Shown here: piece after piece, positions 1 to 10,649 of the stretch
How positions within the stretch are numbered: position 1 is the first letter of the stretch
Layout: every line of letters begins with the position of its first letter
Assembly (NCBI GenBank): GCA_029962745.1
Contig: CM057169.1
Span: forward strand, 15,033,162 to 15,097,161
DNA: 64,000 bases
From: Echinometra lucunter
Lineage: Eukaryota > Echinodermata > Echinoidea > Camarodonta > Echinometridae
Reading direction: 5' to 3'
The notes under the pieces: generated by a model
What the model saw: the letters and a program-made list of their open reading frames with translations, nothing else
What the model was told of the DNA's origin: nothing
Databases searched by the model: none
Program-made: the position numbers and the translations under genes

Positions 1-27
1 ATTCATTCTCTTCCTTTCGAACCCCAG

Positions 28-262
28 GCCAGCTTTTCGAATGGACCGACAACAAAACCCAGTCCTTCCTCCAGCCGTCCGGCTTCGAGCTCATCAACAA
101 CCATTACCTGTACGTGCCAGTGGGCGGCTACTACTTTGTCTACAGTCAGATCACCTTCAACGACAGCCTCACCAGGACCATCGGACATCAGCTGCTCAGG
201 TGGGGTAGATGCGGGGGCGGCAGGTCTACCATCCTCATGGGCACTTCGCTCACTCAGCAACA
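28..262 (+). CDS. TNF-superfamily ligand, penultimate coding exon (partial gene)
   Basis: This exon encodes the first half of a C-terminal TNF homology domain, the trimeric beta-jellyroll by which TNF-family ligands bind their receptors outside the cell. It starts after a pyrimidine-rich acceptor (AG at 26-27) and ends at a GTAAGT donor (263-268). The frame has codons starting at positions divisible by 3. The visible signature is an aromatic 'FEW' strand, a 'GFELINNHYLYVPVGGYYFVYSQITF'-type B/C strand region (key residues GG-YYFVYSQ), then H-LLR, as in the family. A Cys lies in the Gly-rich loop after LLRWGR. The two leading bases complete a codon split with an upstream exon outside the window, so the transmembrane and stalk parts are missing here. 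It joins in frame to 709-925. Which TNFSF subgroup it belongs to cannot be decided from this part. The ligand assignment is firm; the organism and orthology are inferred. Confidence 0.9.
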
Positions 263-708
263 GTAAGTATTTCGGGTTTTTTTCCGGGGGTTCTGTTTTT
301 AATTGGTGTAACTTAAAGTTAAAAATGTAGATGCCAGTGGAATAAAGCATCAGCAGACGAGGAATACTTAGATGGGGGCGGCACTAAGTCTGAAAATTAT
401 CTGACAAGACATGAACTTGTCAGATATGGGATACACTTTCTCAAAAAAAGAAAGAAAGAAAAAAAAAAAAAAAAGTAAGAAAATTCCCTGACCGGCAACG
501 ATATAGGTGGAGGTCTTCCGAATTTGAGGTACCTCTTTCCCCAGCGATATATTTGAAAACAAACACAACAACAACAACAAAACAATACAATGTATAGGCC
601 TATTTCATTGGCCATCATAATTTTATGCCATAGTTTCATGTAAAATACATTCCCTTTAATTTTATTTTTTCTTTCTTTTTCTTTCTTTTTTTTTAAATTC
701 TATTTTAG

Positions 709-925
709 CCGACCTCCGACGGACCTCAGTGATGCCATGAGAGATTCGAGCTACCTGGGAGGCGTGTTCTACCTTTCGGCTGGAGATTACTTGGCTGTTC
801 GGCCCGACCTCGACGGTACGACAAAGGCCGATTTCGCCCGACTAGACTCGAATACGTTCTTCGGCGCTTTCCTCGTCAGCAAAGATTCAAAAGCCCGTTC
901 GGTGAAAGAAAACTGCTCTTTGTAA
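709..925 (+). CDS. TNF-superfamily ligand, last coding exon with stop
   Basis: This is the terminal coding exon of the gene begun at 28-262. The acceptor AG is at 707-708 after a long T/C tract. The first base completes the codon started by the last two bases (CA) of the previous exon, giving His, and the frame then runs to TAA at 923-925. The product shows the family's F-G strand motif 'SSYLGGVFYLSAGDYLAV' and the closing H-strand 'NTFFGAFLV', followed by a basic tail ending 'ENCSL'. Together the two exons give 149 residues, close to a full TNF homology domain (about 150 aa). The ATG at 737 is in frame but internal, not a start. The intron (263-708) is 446 bp and contains A-, T- and CAA-rich runs. 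The domain assignment is strong; function (immune, apoptotic or developmental) cannot be read from sequence. Confidence 0.92.
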
Positions 926-950
926 CTGGGAGCATCGCAGTTAATTAAAC

Positions 951-956
951 AATAAA
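951..956 (+). terminator. Polyadenylation signal close to the TNF ligand stop codon
   Basis: AATAAA lies 25 bp after the stop codon, followed by a T-rich stretch at about 987-1002. It would give a very short 3' UTR. A second AATAAA at 2512 offers a longer alternative. Confidence 0.5.
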
Positions 957-2686
957 AACTGAATTTATTGCTTGTTTTCATTTTTAGAGTTTTTTTTTTT
1001 TTACTATTGTACGTCTTTGACCCAATTAAGTTTGATTACATATGATTCTTATTTGTAATAGTTAAACAATTTAGAATACAAACAAAAGTGATTATCACAG
1101 AAAATACGTGCAACTGAATTCAGGAAACAAAATTCACAAGTTAAAACGGTCGTTGTATTCTAGTTCATTTCCATCAATTATGATATTCTGCATGCATTTG
1201 AAATGACTTTTAATCTCAATATTTTATTTTCTTGTTTAACAATTTTACATTAAAAAAAAGTATTATTCATTATTTTACCGTTTTACGTTCTGCTATTCCC
1301 CATCGTCAAACGCACGACATTGTAATCTGTGTGTGCTCTATCGTAATACAACATCACATGTGTGCTACTGTTCAGACAAAACTTGCCACTAGAATGTACA
1401 TGTACTATGTGCTCAGGGTGGTGTTTCACAAAGTTGTGCTTAAAGTTACGCATGAAGAACGACTAGCAAAATGGAATGCTCAAAGTTTTCCTCGTGTTTT
1501 AACAAATTGTGACTATATTTCTCATATATTCTCCATCAAATTGTAGCCAAAAAATATATACTTCGCAATAAAAATGTTGGTAAACAATATTAATGTTAAT
1601 CTACGTCTGCATATTTCACCTTTAGCTTTTGCGATTAAATATGGTTGAGAATCTCGTTTGCATATTTAAGTCATTGTTAAAGTCATGCGTAACTTTGCGT
1701 ACAGATTTGTGAAACACCCCCAGTTCACAAAATTTCCTTCCTTGTCTACAATGAAGTTTCTCAACCTTGAAAGCATCGCTGATACTTTGCTCCTTTCCTT
1801 CCTTGTTATTTATTTTGGAAATAATTTTACTTAATGATTATCAAGTAATCAAAGATATTCTCGGCGTTGAATTTGAAGTGGATTTTTTTCTGGGGGGTAG
1901 GGGGTGGGGTGGGTGTCATGATTTTTATGTATAAACTCTGTTATAGAATTTTTGCACATCATGGTAGCTGGTTTCCAGTATTGTAGTGTAATTTGTTTTC
2001 ACAAGATTAGAAAAAAATAATGATATAATCTCTTATTTACTGAACCATACATCGTATCACAATGCTTTGATTAAATATAATTAGTATACTGGCATCACAG
2101 GTAATGATTGATTTTGCAAATTGTACAATAATTTTTGAATGATTGTTAGTATGATTCAACGCTTTGACGAACATATTGTGAGCACTTTTAATTCAGGAGC
2201 GAATTATTTCGGTGTTTGTTCATGTTATTTATTTTGAATTTATTTATAACAGTTTGTGTATATACCTTTGAAATATTGTATTTCAAATGAATTCTTAAGT
2301 AAATCTGTATCAATTCAAACATTCGCTCACGTTACACGCTAGGAAGATATATTATAATACTTCTATAACTGATAGACAAATTTTCTTTAATAGAAGGGTT
2401 GTAGTAGCTAGTATAATAATTCAAGTCGTTTGTGATGTTGTACTGTAAATATAATGACAACTGAATTTTCACTTATAATAACACTTAACGTTTGTATGAC
2501 ACTTTGCTTGAAATAAAATGTACTGAACAGAAAGACATCTAGGTTATTTTTAGGTGTTTATTTCTGTTAAATAGTTTTGTTAAATCATGTTTTTCATTTT
2601 TCAAATAATTATTTTGTTTATTCATTTTTCGATTTTAGATATCAGTTAAGAATGTATTTAAACATATCATAACAGTACTGCTGATA
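957..2686. other. AT-rich 3' flank or long 3' UTR of the TNF ligand gene
   Basis: No coding exon is recognised. An open frame at 1232-1546 has no family features. The sequence is AT-rich and non-repetitive apart from a short pair of related phrases (about 1416-1450 and 1690-1725, 'GTGTTTCACAAAGTTG' against a version ending in 'TTTGTGAAACACCCCC' in inverted sense), which suggests a degenerate foldback of about 300 bp. It could be UTR if the distal polyadenylation signal is used. Confidence 0.4.
2512..2517 (+). terminator. Possible distal polyadenylation signal
   Basis: AATAAA in the context GAAATAAAATGTACTG, followed by a T-rich stretch. Use by the TNF ligand gene is only a possibility. Confidence 0.25.
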
Positions 2687-2716
2687 ATGATCATGAAGAT
2701 TTTTATTAAGATAACT

Positions 2717-3221
2717 GGGATGATGATGATGATGGTGATGATGATGATGATGATGATGGTGGTGATGGCGACGATGATGGTGATGATGATGACGATGACG
2801 GTGATTACGGTGGCGGTGATGTTAGTGGTGGTGGTGATGATGATGATGATGATGACGATAGGTAGATGATCATGATCATGATCATCACCATCATGGTGGT
2901 GGTGGTGCTGATAGTGATGATGGGGGTGGTTGTAATGATCATGATGAGGATCATCATCATCATGGTCGTACTGATGGTGGTGGTGAAGATGATAATGATG
3001 ATCATGATGATGATGATCATGATGATGATGATGATCATGATGATGACGATAGGTAGATGATCATGATCATGATCATCACCATCATGGTGGTGGTGGTGCT
3101 GATAGTGATGATGGGGGTGGTTGTAATGATCATGATGAGGATCATCATCATCATGGTCGTGCTGATGGTGGTGGTGAAGATGATAATGATGATCATGATG
3201 ATGATCATGATGATGTGGTAT

Positions 3222-3289
<68 letters not shown>

Positions 3290-3300
3290 TGGCATTGATG
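2717..3300. repeat. GAT/ATG-rich minisatellite with a 191-bp higher-order duplication
   Basis: Nearly pure GAT/GGT/CAT triplets. Within it, a unit starting at the phrase GGTAGATGATCATGATC (2861 and again 3052) is repeated with a 191-bp period and very few changes, followed by an uninterrupted (GAT)n run at about 3222-3288. Open frames on both strands are Met/Ile/His/Thr homopolymer-like and are artefacts. Confidence 0.9.
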
Positions 3301-3346
3301 GTGGTGCATGGTGGTGGTGATGGTGGTGCTGTTATGATTTTCTATA

Positions 3347-3571
3347 CCCTGAAGTACGCTCGACAACAGGTCATGTGCGACGTGAATTTGGCGCTAGTTT
3401 TGCGTCCAGTCATGAATTTCGCATTCCGGGTCATGAATTTGGCGTCATGGGTCGCGAATTTCACGACTAGGACGCAAAGTTCGCGTAATGGGACAACAAT
3501 TTCGCGACTGGGGCACAAAGTTGGCAGCGAAATTCACTTCGCACATGATCTTTGTCGAGCCTACTTCAGGG
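3347..3571. mobile_element. 225-bp foldback element with ~45-bp terminal inverted repeats
   Basis: The left end CCCTGAAGTACGCTCGACAA and the right end, read on the minus strand, CCCTGAAGTAGGCTCGACAA, extend as imperfect inverted repeats of about 45 bp. The core has recurring 'GAATTT(C/G)GCG' phrases. No clear target-site duplication is seen. Non-autonomous; superfamily unknown. Confidence 0.7.
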
Positions 3572-3608
3572 CCACCATACACTATAAATTTCTAAAGGAC
3601 AAAGTACT

Positions 3609-4655
3609 ATAGGTTTTCCCGTTCAATTTCGCACTTAGTGCATGCAAGAGTACAAATAGTTCATTCAGTTTCGCTATAGGGCAACCAAAAATTCAAACTA
3701 GTCATTCAAAATCGCCACAGGGCAGCCAAAAATTCGTAATAGGCATTCAGATTCACCATAGACACCGATAGAGCAATCAAAAGTGTAAAAACATCATTCA
3801 GATTCGCCATAGTGCATTCAAGTTAGCACGGAAGGACATGTGACTGAAGATAGAGCATTCAATTTCGCCATAAGGTATTCATGTTCATAACTAGTGCATT
3901 CAATTTAGCACTGTATTTACATGATACAGTATACACAATATGAGAGAAGAAAATCATGATATTGTATACATGCTATGATTTATGTCTCTAGTCAATGCAC
4001 ATAATTGAAGAGATGGTGCAAATGACCACAAGAAAATACACATTATGAAAGAAAATCATGATATTGTATACATGTTATGATTTATGTTTCTAGTCAATGC
4101 ATATATTGAAGAGATGTTGCAAATGACCACAAGAAAATATGCATTATGAAAGAAAATTTACAAAGATGAATTAGGCATATGAATTAACAGAGGGAAATAT
4201 AAGGAAAATTTTCCCTTTGTTAGTTCGTATGCCTTTGGGCCATCCAATAGATATAATTTTCATTCGGCGACTTAATATACCGGAAGACAAAGTAAGCTCA
4301 TAAAGTGAAGAAGATATTGTCATGAAAAATCTATTAAAAAAAAAAAAAACAGAGAAAAATTACATGTGCTGAATTGGATGCACAAATTGCATAATTGGAT
4401 GCCCCATGGCGAAATTGAATGCTCTAACTTAGCTCGAGGGGATTTCACGGGCGAACGTGGTTGCACTAAAGCGATTATGAATGCCAATTGGCCATTTGGA
4501 CTGCACTTTAGCAAATTTGAATGCCGATTAATGATTTTGGCTGCCCTATCCGCGAAACTGAATGACCTATTTATACTTTCTCATGCACTATGTGCGAAAT
4601 TGAATGACCTATACTTTTGCATGCAGTAAGTGCGAAATTGGACGGGAAAACCTAT
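3609..4655. mobile_element. 1.05-kb foldback element built from CATTCAATTTCGC-like subrepeats
   Basis: Outer ends match as inverted repeats (ATAGGTTTTCCCGTTCAATT at the left; the same with one change on the minus strand at the right). Both arms (about 3609-3910 and 4370-4655) consist of many short degenerate copies of CATTCAATTTCGC separated by 10-30 bp. The centre holds a ~102-bp direct duplication (about 3935-4150) and a small hairpin (4174-4233). No transposase frame is present. Confidence 0.75.
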
Positions 4656-5119
4656 GAAATTTGTTGAGCTATTTCATGCTTCACCGTGAGGGACATCACT
4701 GGAGGACCTAAAATTCGATAAAATTTGGTTGCCCTGGTTGTCTGCTTGAACTTAAATGGAACGTTTAGTATAGTACAGCAAATCAAATGCGTGAATTTCA
4801 TTCTTAATAATCATTTCTTAATTAGATTCTTTTGATACAGTCCCCTTACTTAATTTTTCCTTTTATCAACATATTAAACTTCACTGGTAAAGTCCTCCCC
4901 CCCCCTTTTTTTTTTAGCTGCAATCATACTCAGTCATGTATACTTCATGAGGAGCTACTTTATTTAAAGTCTACTCTGTTTAAAGTCTTTCATTGAATTA
5001 CAAAACTACCCCTTCTGTTTCTGTCGCTGCCACCAACACTGCATCATATGTGATTGGACATTTTTATTGAATCCTATTAATCTGTATTTGAATCTCTTAC
5101 TGTTTTTATATGTGTAAAA
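4656..5119. other. No gene seen
   Basis: AT-rich sequence with a C/T homopolymer run near 4900-4917. Nothing recognisable apart from lead-in to the possible LINE tail that follows. Confidence 0.5.
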
Positions 5120-5220
5120 ATTATTATATATATTTAAAAGCATTGTAAATTCAATTGCAATTCAACCTTCCAGGCTGCGAGATTTGAATAAAATATATAT
5201 TGAATCTTGAATCTTGAATC
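5120..5220 (+). mobile_element. Possible 3' end of a non-LTR retrotransposon (LINE) with (TTGAATC)3 tail
   Basis: The phrase TTCAATTGCAATTCAACC, then CAGGCTGCGAGATTTGAATA with AATAAAA, ends in three copies of TTGAATC (5200-5220). AATAAA plus a short tandem tail is typical of 5'-truncated LINE copies of the RTE/CR1 type. No reverse transcriptase remains, so this is an inference from tail structure only. The upstream limit is uncertain. Confidence 0.4.
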
Positions 5221-6130
5221 TTTAATTAAATCCATAAATTGATCAATGCCACGGACGGACAAAAATGTCCCTCTTAACCGATCAGCCTCCTATGCAGAAA
5301 TTGATAAGCATATAGGGGCAGATTGATTGTTTTTCCTATGAATGGCCTTCAGATATGGGCATAAATGGACTTGAACCAGGGAGGTTCAGAAGACGATCTC
5401 TGAAAAAGGCGGTTGTTGTAAACTGAATGATTAGTAACATTTTTAATCTTCCAAAAAACAAAACAAACACACAAATTACAGACTAAAGACTCTATTTATG
5501 TTACAGAAAGCAGGAGTTGGATAGCGCCATCTCTTTACTATTTTTTTTTTCTTAGGGGGGCCTCATTCATATTCTCTTGAATTGATCGGACACGTAATTG
5601 TGTACACAACTACACTATACACTGTACTAGTGCACTATATAATGCACGCGTATTCCAGCTCGGAAAAGGAATCTTGAGGACTTTGAAGTTGGAACGTACT
5701 TGATAACTTGTGAATTTTACCTGTTCGACAGTCTGAGCACCAAGTTATTTCTTTCTAATTTGGACCTTGGAATATAAAGGTTAACTTGAGGTAAGTGACT
5801 TGTATTTTCATTTCACTTTTATCGAGGGAGCAGGGTGAATTTAGCGGCAATGTGGCTCCTGCGTGATGCAGATTATAGACGTGCTGTGCGCCTGACTGCC
5901 CCGTGCGTTGTTGTTGTGTGGGGTCCTCGACCCGAGTCGAGCTGAAAGTGCGTTTGTGAGATGTGTTGCGTGTGTTGGTTGGCAATTGTTATGTTACTGT
6001 TGTGAATGGAGGTGGAGACGCATAGTTTTGGGAAATCTTGAAAAAAGTAACTTTCACTATTTTAATTGTTGCCAGATGATATGGAAGATACCCTAAAACT
6101 ATTGCATGACGTACATGTACATGTAAAGGA
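5221..6130. other. Intergenic sequence, no gene seen
   Basis: The open frames here (for example 5755-5985 minus, 5908-6096 plus) lack recognisable domains and conserved splice context. Around 5870-5960 the sequence is more GC- and CpG-rich than its surroundings, but it does not form a convincing exon. Confidence 0.4.
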
Positions 6131-6160
6131 TTATTAGGGTCTATCCAGTTGTCATGGTTG

Positions 6161-6377
6161 TTGGGTGTCCGGACAGGTTGTGTATCCGGACAGTTGATTT
6201 TAAACAGCCAATTGGAAAAGTTCACAAGCAAATCCTTTAAATGTTTTATCACAAAATGTTAGACAATATTATAGAGAACAGATATTGATGATGATTAGCA
6301 CAAAGCAATGCATAGTTTTTGTTTAATCCAAAGACAAAAAAGAAGGCTTAATTTTTGTTACGTGTCCGGACACCCAA
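6161..6377. mobile_element. ~217-bp foldback element, ends TTGGGTGTCCGGACA
   Basis: TTGGGTGTCCGGACA at the left is matched by its exact inverse TGTCCGGACACCCAA at the right, with a further TATCCGGACAG copy just inside the left end. There is no coding potential. No target-site duplication was recognised. Confidence 0.6.
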
Positions 6378-6405
6378 CCCCCCATCCTACATGAAAAGTC
6401 AAAAG

Positions 6406-6722
6406 AGGCATTGGCTAATTTTGTGAGCAGCCAATTTAAAAAATTCTCAAACTTAGATGAAACGTGTGTATGAGTACTTGTATTTCACTATTTGTGCTAA
6501 AAAAACCCTGAAACCAACCACAATTTGGAATGAAAAATTGTTAGTAAGACGCAAAAAGCGATTGTATCATTTTTCATCTCGGAGACAATAAATAGGAGGA
6601 CCGTTTTGCTCGAGTTCGAAAAATCCGTTATCTACCTCCCTCCACATGATATGTCAATAGAAGTACGGTCCGGTGAGCCATGCATGCATGTTCACTCCTT
6701 ACATCTAGTCTGTACAACCTAC
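6406..6722 (+). mobile_element. TTAA-MITE family A, 3'-truncated copy
   Basis: Starts with AGGCATTGGCTAATTTTGTG and follows the intact copy at 6734-7221 for about 310 bp (shared phrases include GAAACCAACCACAATTTGGA), but lacks the last ~170 bp and the right TIR. More diverged than the neighbouring copy. It abuts the intact copy directly, in the same orientation. Confidence 0.75.
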
Positions 6723-6733
6723 ATGTAGCTTAA

Positions 6734-7221
6734 AGGCATTGGCTAACTATGTGAGTAGCTGATTTTAAAAATTATCAAACTAAGATGAAACATGTGTATG
6801 AGTACTTGTATTTGTACTCAAAAAGCCTGAAACCAACCATAATTTGGAATGTAAAAGTGTAAGTTAGACGCAAACGACGATTTTATTATCCTTCGTCTCA
6901 CGAGACAATCACTAAGAGGACCACTTTGCTTGAATTTGAAAATGCCGTTATGTGCCTCCCGCCGCGTGATACGCCAATGCACACAGTACGGTAAGGTGAG
7001 TCACACGCGCATGCGCACTCCTTATGTCTATTCTGTGCAACCGACCATCGTATATTTTTCAAATATTGGTTCACATTTTTTATATTTAAAAATACTTCCT
7101 GTGGATATTATACTTTGAAACTTTCAGACTGGTATTTTTACACTATAACCCTTATGTTTATCCCATTTTCAAGTAACAAAACAAGATTTTTTTAAAATCA
7201 TAACAATGTTAGCCAATGCCT
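6734..7221 (+). mobile_element. TTAA-MITE family A, intact copy (488 bp)
   Basis: The left end AGGCATTGGCTAAC is exactly mirrored by GTTAGCCAATGCCT at the right end, and both ends are flanked by TTAA (6730-6733 and 7222-7225). There is no transposase. The 62-codon open frame inside also appears in the copy at 61465-61925, because the DNA is conserved as a repeat. TTAA target duplication is known for piggyBac and some other cut-and-paste superfamilies; which one moved this family is not visible. Confidence 0.88.
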
Positions 7222-7227
7222 TTAAGG

Positions 7228-7272
7228 AAGCTATTCATGGTTGTATTCTGATATTGCATGAATAGCTTACAC
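7228..7272. repeat. Short hairpin between two transposons
   Basis: AAGCTATTCATG and CATGAATAGCTT form an exact 12-bp inverted pair separated by about 20 bp, between the family A MITE and the 1.08-kb foldback. It could be an empty remnant of a further small foldback. Confidence 0.5.
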
Positions 7273-7275
7273 TGT

Positions 7276-8355
7276 ATGCAGCTGTCATTTGTAAGACGCA
7301 CCTCTCGACCCCCGGGGGTGGTGCATCATTGTACCAAGGTGCGTCATACACTTTGATACCATGACGCACCCCTCGTCAGAAAAAGAGACGCACCATTACA
7401 TGACATGACGCACATCTTTGACAAATATATGATACACCATTTCATCAAAATGACTGACCACTGACGCACAATTGAGAAACACTCTCCGTAGTTTGTATTT
7501 CTTGAAGAAGAACCGGATGACATCATTTTCATCGACAAAGGTAAAGAATCGAATTGTCAAGTTACTAGTTTCACCTCAGTTTCGTTGGCGATTCCTATTT
7601 CTTGAAGGCGACTCAGACGACAAGTACATGTATTATTAATGTCCAAAGGTAAAGAATTAATTCGCCAAGTCGATCGTTAATTTGTTTCAGCTTCGTTCCG
7701 TTAGCTTTTTATATTTTTTTTTAGTCGACCCGCCGTAACTATTATCATTATCAAAAAGTTTTAAAATTTATTTTCAAGTCGATCGTCCCATCCGTAGCTT
7801 ATATTTCTTGAAGAAAACCGGCTGATATCATTTTCATCGACAGAGGTAAAGAATTAATTTGTCAAGTTACTAGTTTCATCTCCGTTTCGTTGGCGATTCA
7901 TATTTCTTAAAGGCGAGTCAGATGACTAGTAAATCTATTCTTGATGTCAAAAGGTAAAGAATTAATTCGCCGAGTCGATCGTTGATTCGTTTCAGCTTCG
8001 TCCCGTTAGCTTTTTATATTTCTTGGGTCAGCTCTCCGTAACTATTATCATCATCAAGAAGTAAAGAATTAATTTTCAAGTCTATCATTTCACCTCCGTC
8101 CCGTCCGTAGTTTGTATTTCCTGAAGACGACCAGCGAAACTCCTATATGATTGTCAGAAAATATTTGTCGCGTCGATTTGTTGTGAAAGAAAAGAATGAA
8201 TGTAGTATTTGACGCACAATACTATATTGACATACCATGACGCATATATGGGTCACTTTTGAGTCCATGATGGTACTGTGCGTCACAATTATGTGGAACA
8301 ATGACGCACCATCCCCGGGGGTCGAGAGGTGCGTCTTAAAAAATGACAGCTGCAT
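7276..8355. mobile_element. 1.08-kb foldback element with internal ~100-bp tandem repeats
   Basis: Terminal inverted repeats of about 70 bp: ATGCAGCTGTCATTT at the left, AAATGACAGCTGCAT at the right, both followed inward by AAGACGCACCTCTCGACC and a CCCCGGGG block. GACGCAC phrases recur in both arms. The interior (about 7480-8190) is a set of degenerate ~100-bp tandem units with GGTAAAGAATTAATT and TTTCTTGAAG, arranged in two ~300-bp super-units. No protein is encoded. Confidence 0.78.
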
Positions 8356-8534
8356 TAAGAGGTCTGCCTATTTGCCCCTGTGTAGACCCATGTCAACAAG
8401 AAATATTATGCCTCCAAATCACACTTTCTCATGCCCGGTTAGCCCTGTAAACTACCTTCGAAGTTTGCCAGTGGACCAGTAGATCTAACTGTGATATTAG
8501 AACCTAAACTTTATTTTTCAAACTCAAAATATTG

Positions 8535-9083
8535 ACTGTTCAACTTTTTTCTACTGTAGACTCAGTTTTAATCTCAAGCAAAGACGCTTTTACTTTCTTT
8601 ATGAAAAGCGAGGTCTGCTTTTCAAGATGTACATGTAAATCCTTAAATCTTTCACGCATGACAAATCAGCTACAATACATGTACAATACATTGTGTAACT
8701 AAACCATACGGTTTAGGAAGAGCATACATGTAGATTACAGAGAAGCTTGAGTTCTGGGGGGCCAATGGCTTTTTGCAGGAATTGGTTGTTGGATTATTTT
8801 CATGGCTATTTTAATAGTACATGTACATTTTGTAAGTTTTAGTTCATATAGACTCTAGTGGTCTGTTCAACTTTCAACATTTTCTACTGTAGACTCAGTT
8901 TTAATCTCAAGCAAAGACGCTTTTTTTTTTAAATGAAAAGCGAGGTCTGCTTTTCAAGATGTACATGTAAATCCTTAAATCTTTCACGCATGACAAATCA
9001 GCTACAATGTGTATCCTGATACATATACAGTACATTACTAACTAAACCATACATGTAGATTACAGGGAAGCTTGAGTTCTGGG
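8535..9083 (+). repeat. Two direct copies of a ~215-bp segment, period ~338 bp
   Basis: 8535-8759 and 8872-9083 share long runs, among them TCTCAAGCAAAGACGCTTTT and GCGAGGTCTGCTTTTCAAGA. They differ by small indels, for example in the poly-T after GACGC. It looks like a local segmental duplication with a ~110-bp spacer. Confidence 0.85.
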
Positions 9084-9089
9084 AATGGT

Positions 9090-10170
9090 GAATAATAATT
9101 TGCCTTCATTTTAAGCTGATTACCTGCATGTCCTTTTGCGCAATGGGCAATAATGTAGGCTTATTTGCGCCTACATGTAAGTACATGTGGTATGCACAGC
9201 ACAGGATTAAAGGGGCCAGCAACTGGGAAATCATGGGGAAAATTAATTTTCAGAAGGCTTGTTTACTTGTACATTATAACCCGTCCGTTATGCGAGCCCG
9301 TCGGACTAATCAGTAATGCGATAAAAGTTTGGACAGCACGAAGTTTACCGAACTCAGTCTAGTCACATACTTCGGGTTCTCACATTTCTCAGCAATCTTA
9401 ATTGTTTAGACTCGTAACGGGTCTCATCATGTTCACTCATAGAAACGTCTTGTATAATGCTCCAAAATTTCAGAATACAAAATATAGTTTACTTCTGGTT
9501 GGTTAGTCTAGCAATTACTCTTCATTGCCTTTCCCCCAAAACGTCATCGCCACGGATTATGTAACAGCCCTCCGGCTCCCCAGGGAGCTGGCCATGTAAT
9601 TGTTTTTCCCTATGACTGGCTGTTGCATTGCTTTTTCATTGTCTTGAAACTCAGTGACCGACTGCATTCCCCCTCTCTCATCTGAGATCACCCTGCTTTT
9701 CCCCATGATTTCTCAGTTTCTGGCTCCTTTAACCCATGGGTTGAACTGGAGACTTTGGTTTGTACGGTGTACATTGTATACATGTAGGCCTACGTGATGT
9801 TGACTATTGATCAATCGTCGATATAGCATACATGTACATGTACATGTATGCTGTATAACCCACTTGTTCTCCTGTCAGTGCTTTTTGAATTAAATTGATT
9901 GAATTGATGAGGTTTAGTCATAGAAAAAATTATTACAGCTACAATGTAAAAGCTGAATTGTGATCTATTTACATAAATATTAAAAAAAAAAAACATTTAA
10001 GTGTCATTGCCCACTAAGGATAATGAAAACATCATGACTAAAGTAACATAATGAAAAAAATTGTCATTAGCTTCAGTTTTTAGGAATAAGTAAATTTACA
10101 AATGGATGGCTGTTCATGTGAAATTTGGACTGTGTCACTATGGGAGGAGGACTTTATTTCAAAAGAGATT
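9090..10170. other. Intergenic sequence, no gene seen
   Basis: Contains several TACATGTA runs (cluster at 9828-9850) and A/T homopolymers. A direct and inverted echo of 'GGGAAATCATGG' and 'CCATGATTTCTCAGTTTC' (about 9225 and 9705) hints at a degenerate foldback of about 500 bp. Confidence 0.4.
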
Positions 10171-10176
10171 TTTTAA

Positions 10177-10640
10177 GAATATGAAAGTCCACCACAAAAG
10201 TTTCACTGTTTCAATAAAAGGAGATTAGTTTGAACAGCATGTTAAAAAAGAAATGAACAAAATCGGTCAAAGAATAAGAAAATTACACTCACATTTTCTT
10301 GTAAATTACTCTCGGCTCTGCAAATTGGCAACGCTGATGACATCATATGCGAGCAGCTCTCCATTCACTTTGTACATACATTGTATGTACATGAAAATTC
10401 CCATTTTCTCAATTTTCTTGGAAGTTACACATTTTCTCACCCCATAGTCAAAGTTCATGTATGTTATGTAAAAAGCAATTTCTCTGAACATACCTTGACT
10501 ATGGGGGTAGAAAATGTGTAACTTCCAAGAAAATTGAGAAAATGTGGAATTTTATGTACAAAGTGAATGGAGAGCTGCTCGCATATGATGTTATCAGTGT
10601 TGCCATTTTGCAGAGCTGAGAGTAATTTACTAGATAATGT
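10177..10640 (+). mobile_element. TTAA-MITE family D, right-truncated copy
   Basis: Shares AAAAGTTTCACTGTTTCAAT and GGTCAAAGAATAAGAAAATT with the intact copy at 62125-62559 and begins next to a TTAA (10173-10176). The interior is a long foldback: GAAGTTACACATTTTCTCA near 10420 is mirrored near 10515, and the arms extend over about 130 bp each. The terminal ~60 bp of the intact element are missing on the right. Confidence 0.8.
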
Positions 10641-10649
10641 AAAATATCA

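Noticed and set aside
2687..3295. Met/Ile/His/Thr-rich frames on both strands
   Set aside because: GAT triplet minisatellite read in different frames.
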